This document shows positions 6,100-6,414 of a stretch of DNA of 6,414 nucleotides, piece by piece; within the stretch, counting starts at the first letter, position 1; the number at the start of each line of letters is the position of its first letter. The translations under genes were made by a program, and so were the position numbers. The notes under the pieces were generated by a model. The model worked only from the letters and a program-made list of their open reading frames with translations, had not been told where the DNA came from and ran no database searches. This stretch comes from Chitinivibrionales bacterium (GTDB taxonomy: Bacteria; Fibrobacterota; Chitinivibrionia; Chitinivibrionales; WJMI01). The stretch lies in contig WJJU01000339.1 of NCBI GenBank assembly GCA_014729595.1, positions 1 through 6,414 on the forward strand. The letters are read 5' to 3'.

Positions 6100-6414
6100 C
6101 TACGGCACCGTGACCGTATCGGGCATATCCTTAACTTCATAAAGTTCCGGGATTGCGTCGGGTACGATTACGCGAACGGGGTCGAGGTCATCAATCGAAA
6201 AAGTCGAAGAACCGGTGGGCTTGCGGAGTTGTGTCGTATCACCGACGATTACGAAGGTAAACTCCTTGGGAACCAAATATTTTTCCGCCACCCGCTTAAC
6301 CGAGTCATGTGTTATAGCTTCGATCTTTGCGGGATATGCCGCATAATGTTCCGGCGACCTGCCCATCGACTCGCTCCAGGCATAGGTGCTCACGATATCA
6401 AAATTGGAGCGAAA
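6100..6414 (-). CDS. M16-family zinc peptidase, C-terminal fragment (runs off the right edge)
   Basis: The last 104 residues are visible, ending at the TAG at 6100-6102. The frame is open to the window edge, so the GTG at 6393 is internal and not a start. The sequence fits the C-terminal part of M16 (insulinase/PqqL/processing-peptidase-like) proteins: an IVSTYAWSESMGRSPEHY helix, then YPAKIEAITHDSVKRVAEKYL, where the helix normally reads I-x-x-V/I-T-x-x-x-V-x-x-V-A-x-K-Y-L, then the strand FTFVIVGDTTQLRKP. A tail rich in acidic residues and prolines follows (IPELYEVKDMPDTVTVP). The zinc-binding HXXEH motif belongs to the N-terminal half, outside this window, so catalytic competence cannot be judged. 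Many bacterial members are exported and work as two-domain clamshells or paired subunits. The gene probably leads an operon with the exported protein downstream. Confidence 0.85.
   Translation of the reverse strand, partial: FRSNFDIVSTYAWSESMGRSPEHYAAYPAKIEAITHDSVKRVAEKYLVPKEFTFVIVGDTTQLRKPTGSSTFSIDDLDPVRVIVPDAIPELYEVKDMPDTVTVP

Overview
The window is about 6.4 kb of bacterial sequence with roughly balanced base composition. Five of its six genes lie on the minus strand. Signal peptides, a secreted-type M16 peptidase and plain GGAG/GAGAG ribosome binding sites suggest an envelope-rich, probably Gram-negative bacterium. I cannot place it in a phylum from sequence alone. There are no insertion sequences, tRNAs, rRNAs, CRISPR arrays or phage genes. 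The region looks chromosomal.

Layout from left to right: (1) the 3' end of an unrecognised plus-strand gene (1-500), convergent with (2) an inositol-monophosphatase-family phosphatase (497-1309, minus), the two sharing a TTAA at their stop codons. (3) A gene-free stretch of 277 bp. (4) A 12-helix APC-type amino acid permease fused to a C-terminal PTS EIIA domain with an intact phospho-acceptor histidine (1587-3413, minus). (5) A 314-bp spacer holding a probable intrinsic terminator and one copy of a short dispersed repeat. (6) A secreted, single-pass membrane protein with a Cache-like sensor domain and no cytoplasmic output domain (3728-4660, minus). (7) About 625 bp without a convincing gene, holding another repeat copy, a probable terminator and a perfect hairpin. 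(8) An unrecognised exported protein (5286 to about 6065, minus). (9) The C-terminal end of an M16 zinc peptidase that enters from the right edge (6100-6414, minus).

The M16 gene and the exported protein are close enough to share one transcript. The sensor-like protein and the permease are probably separate units, because a hairpin with a T-rich tail lies between them. The motif TTCGCTTCTCG occurs three times: before the permease, inside the sensor-like gene and before the sensor-like gene. Two copies also share a second 11-mer at almost the same spacing. This is the least explained signal in the window. The other main points of interest are the permease-EIIA fusion, which would tie uptake to PTS phosphorylation state, and the output-less sensor-like protein. 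I see no clearly new multi-gene system.
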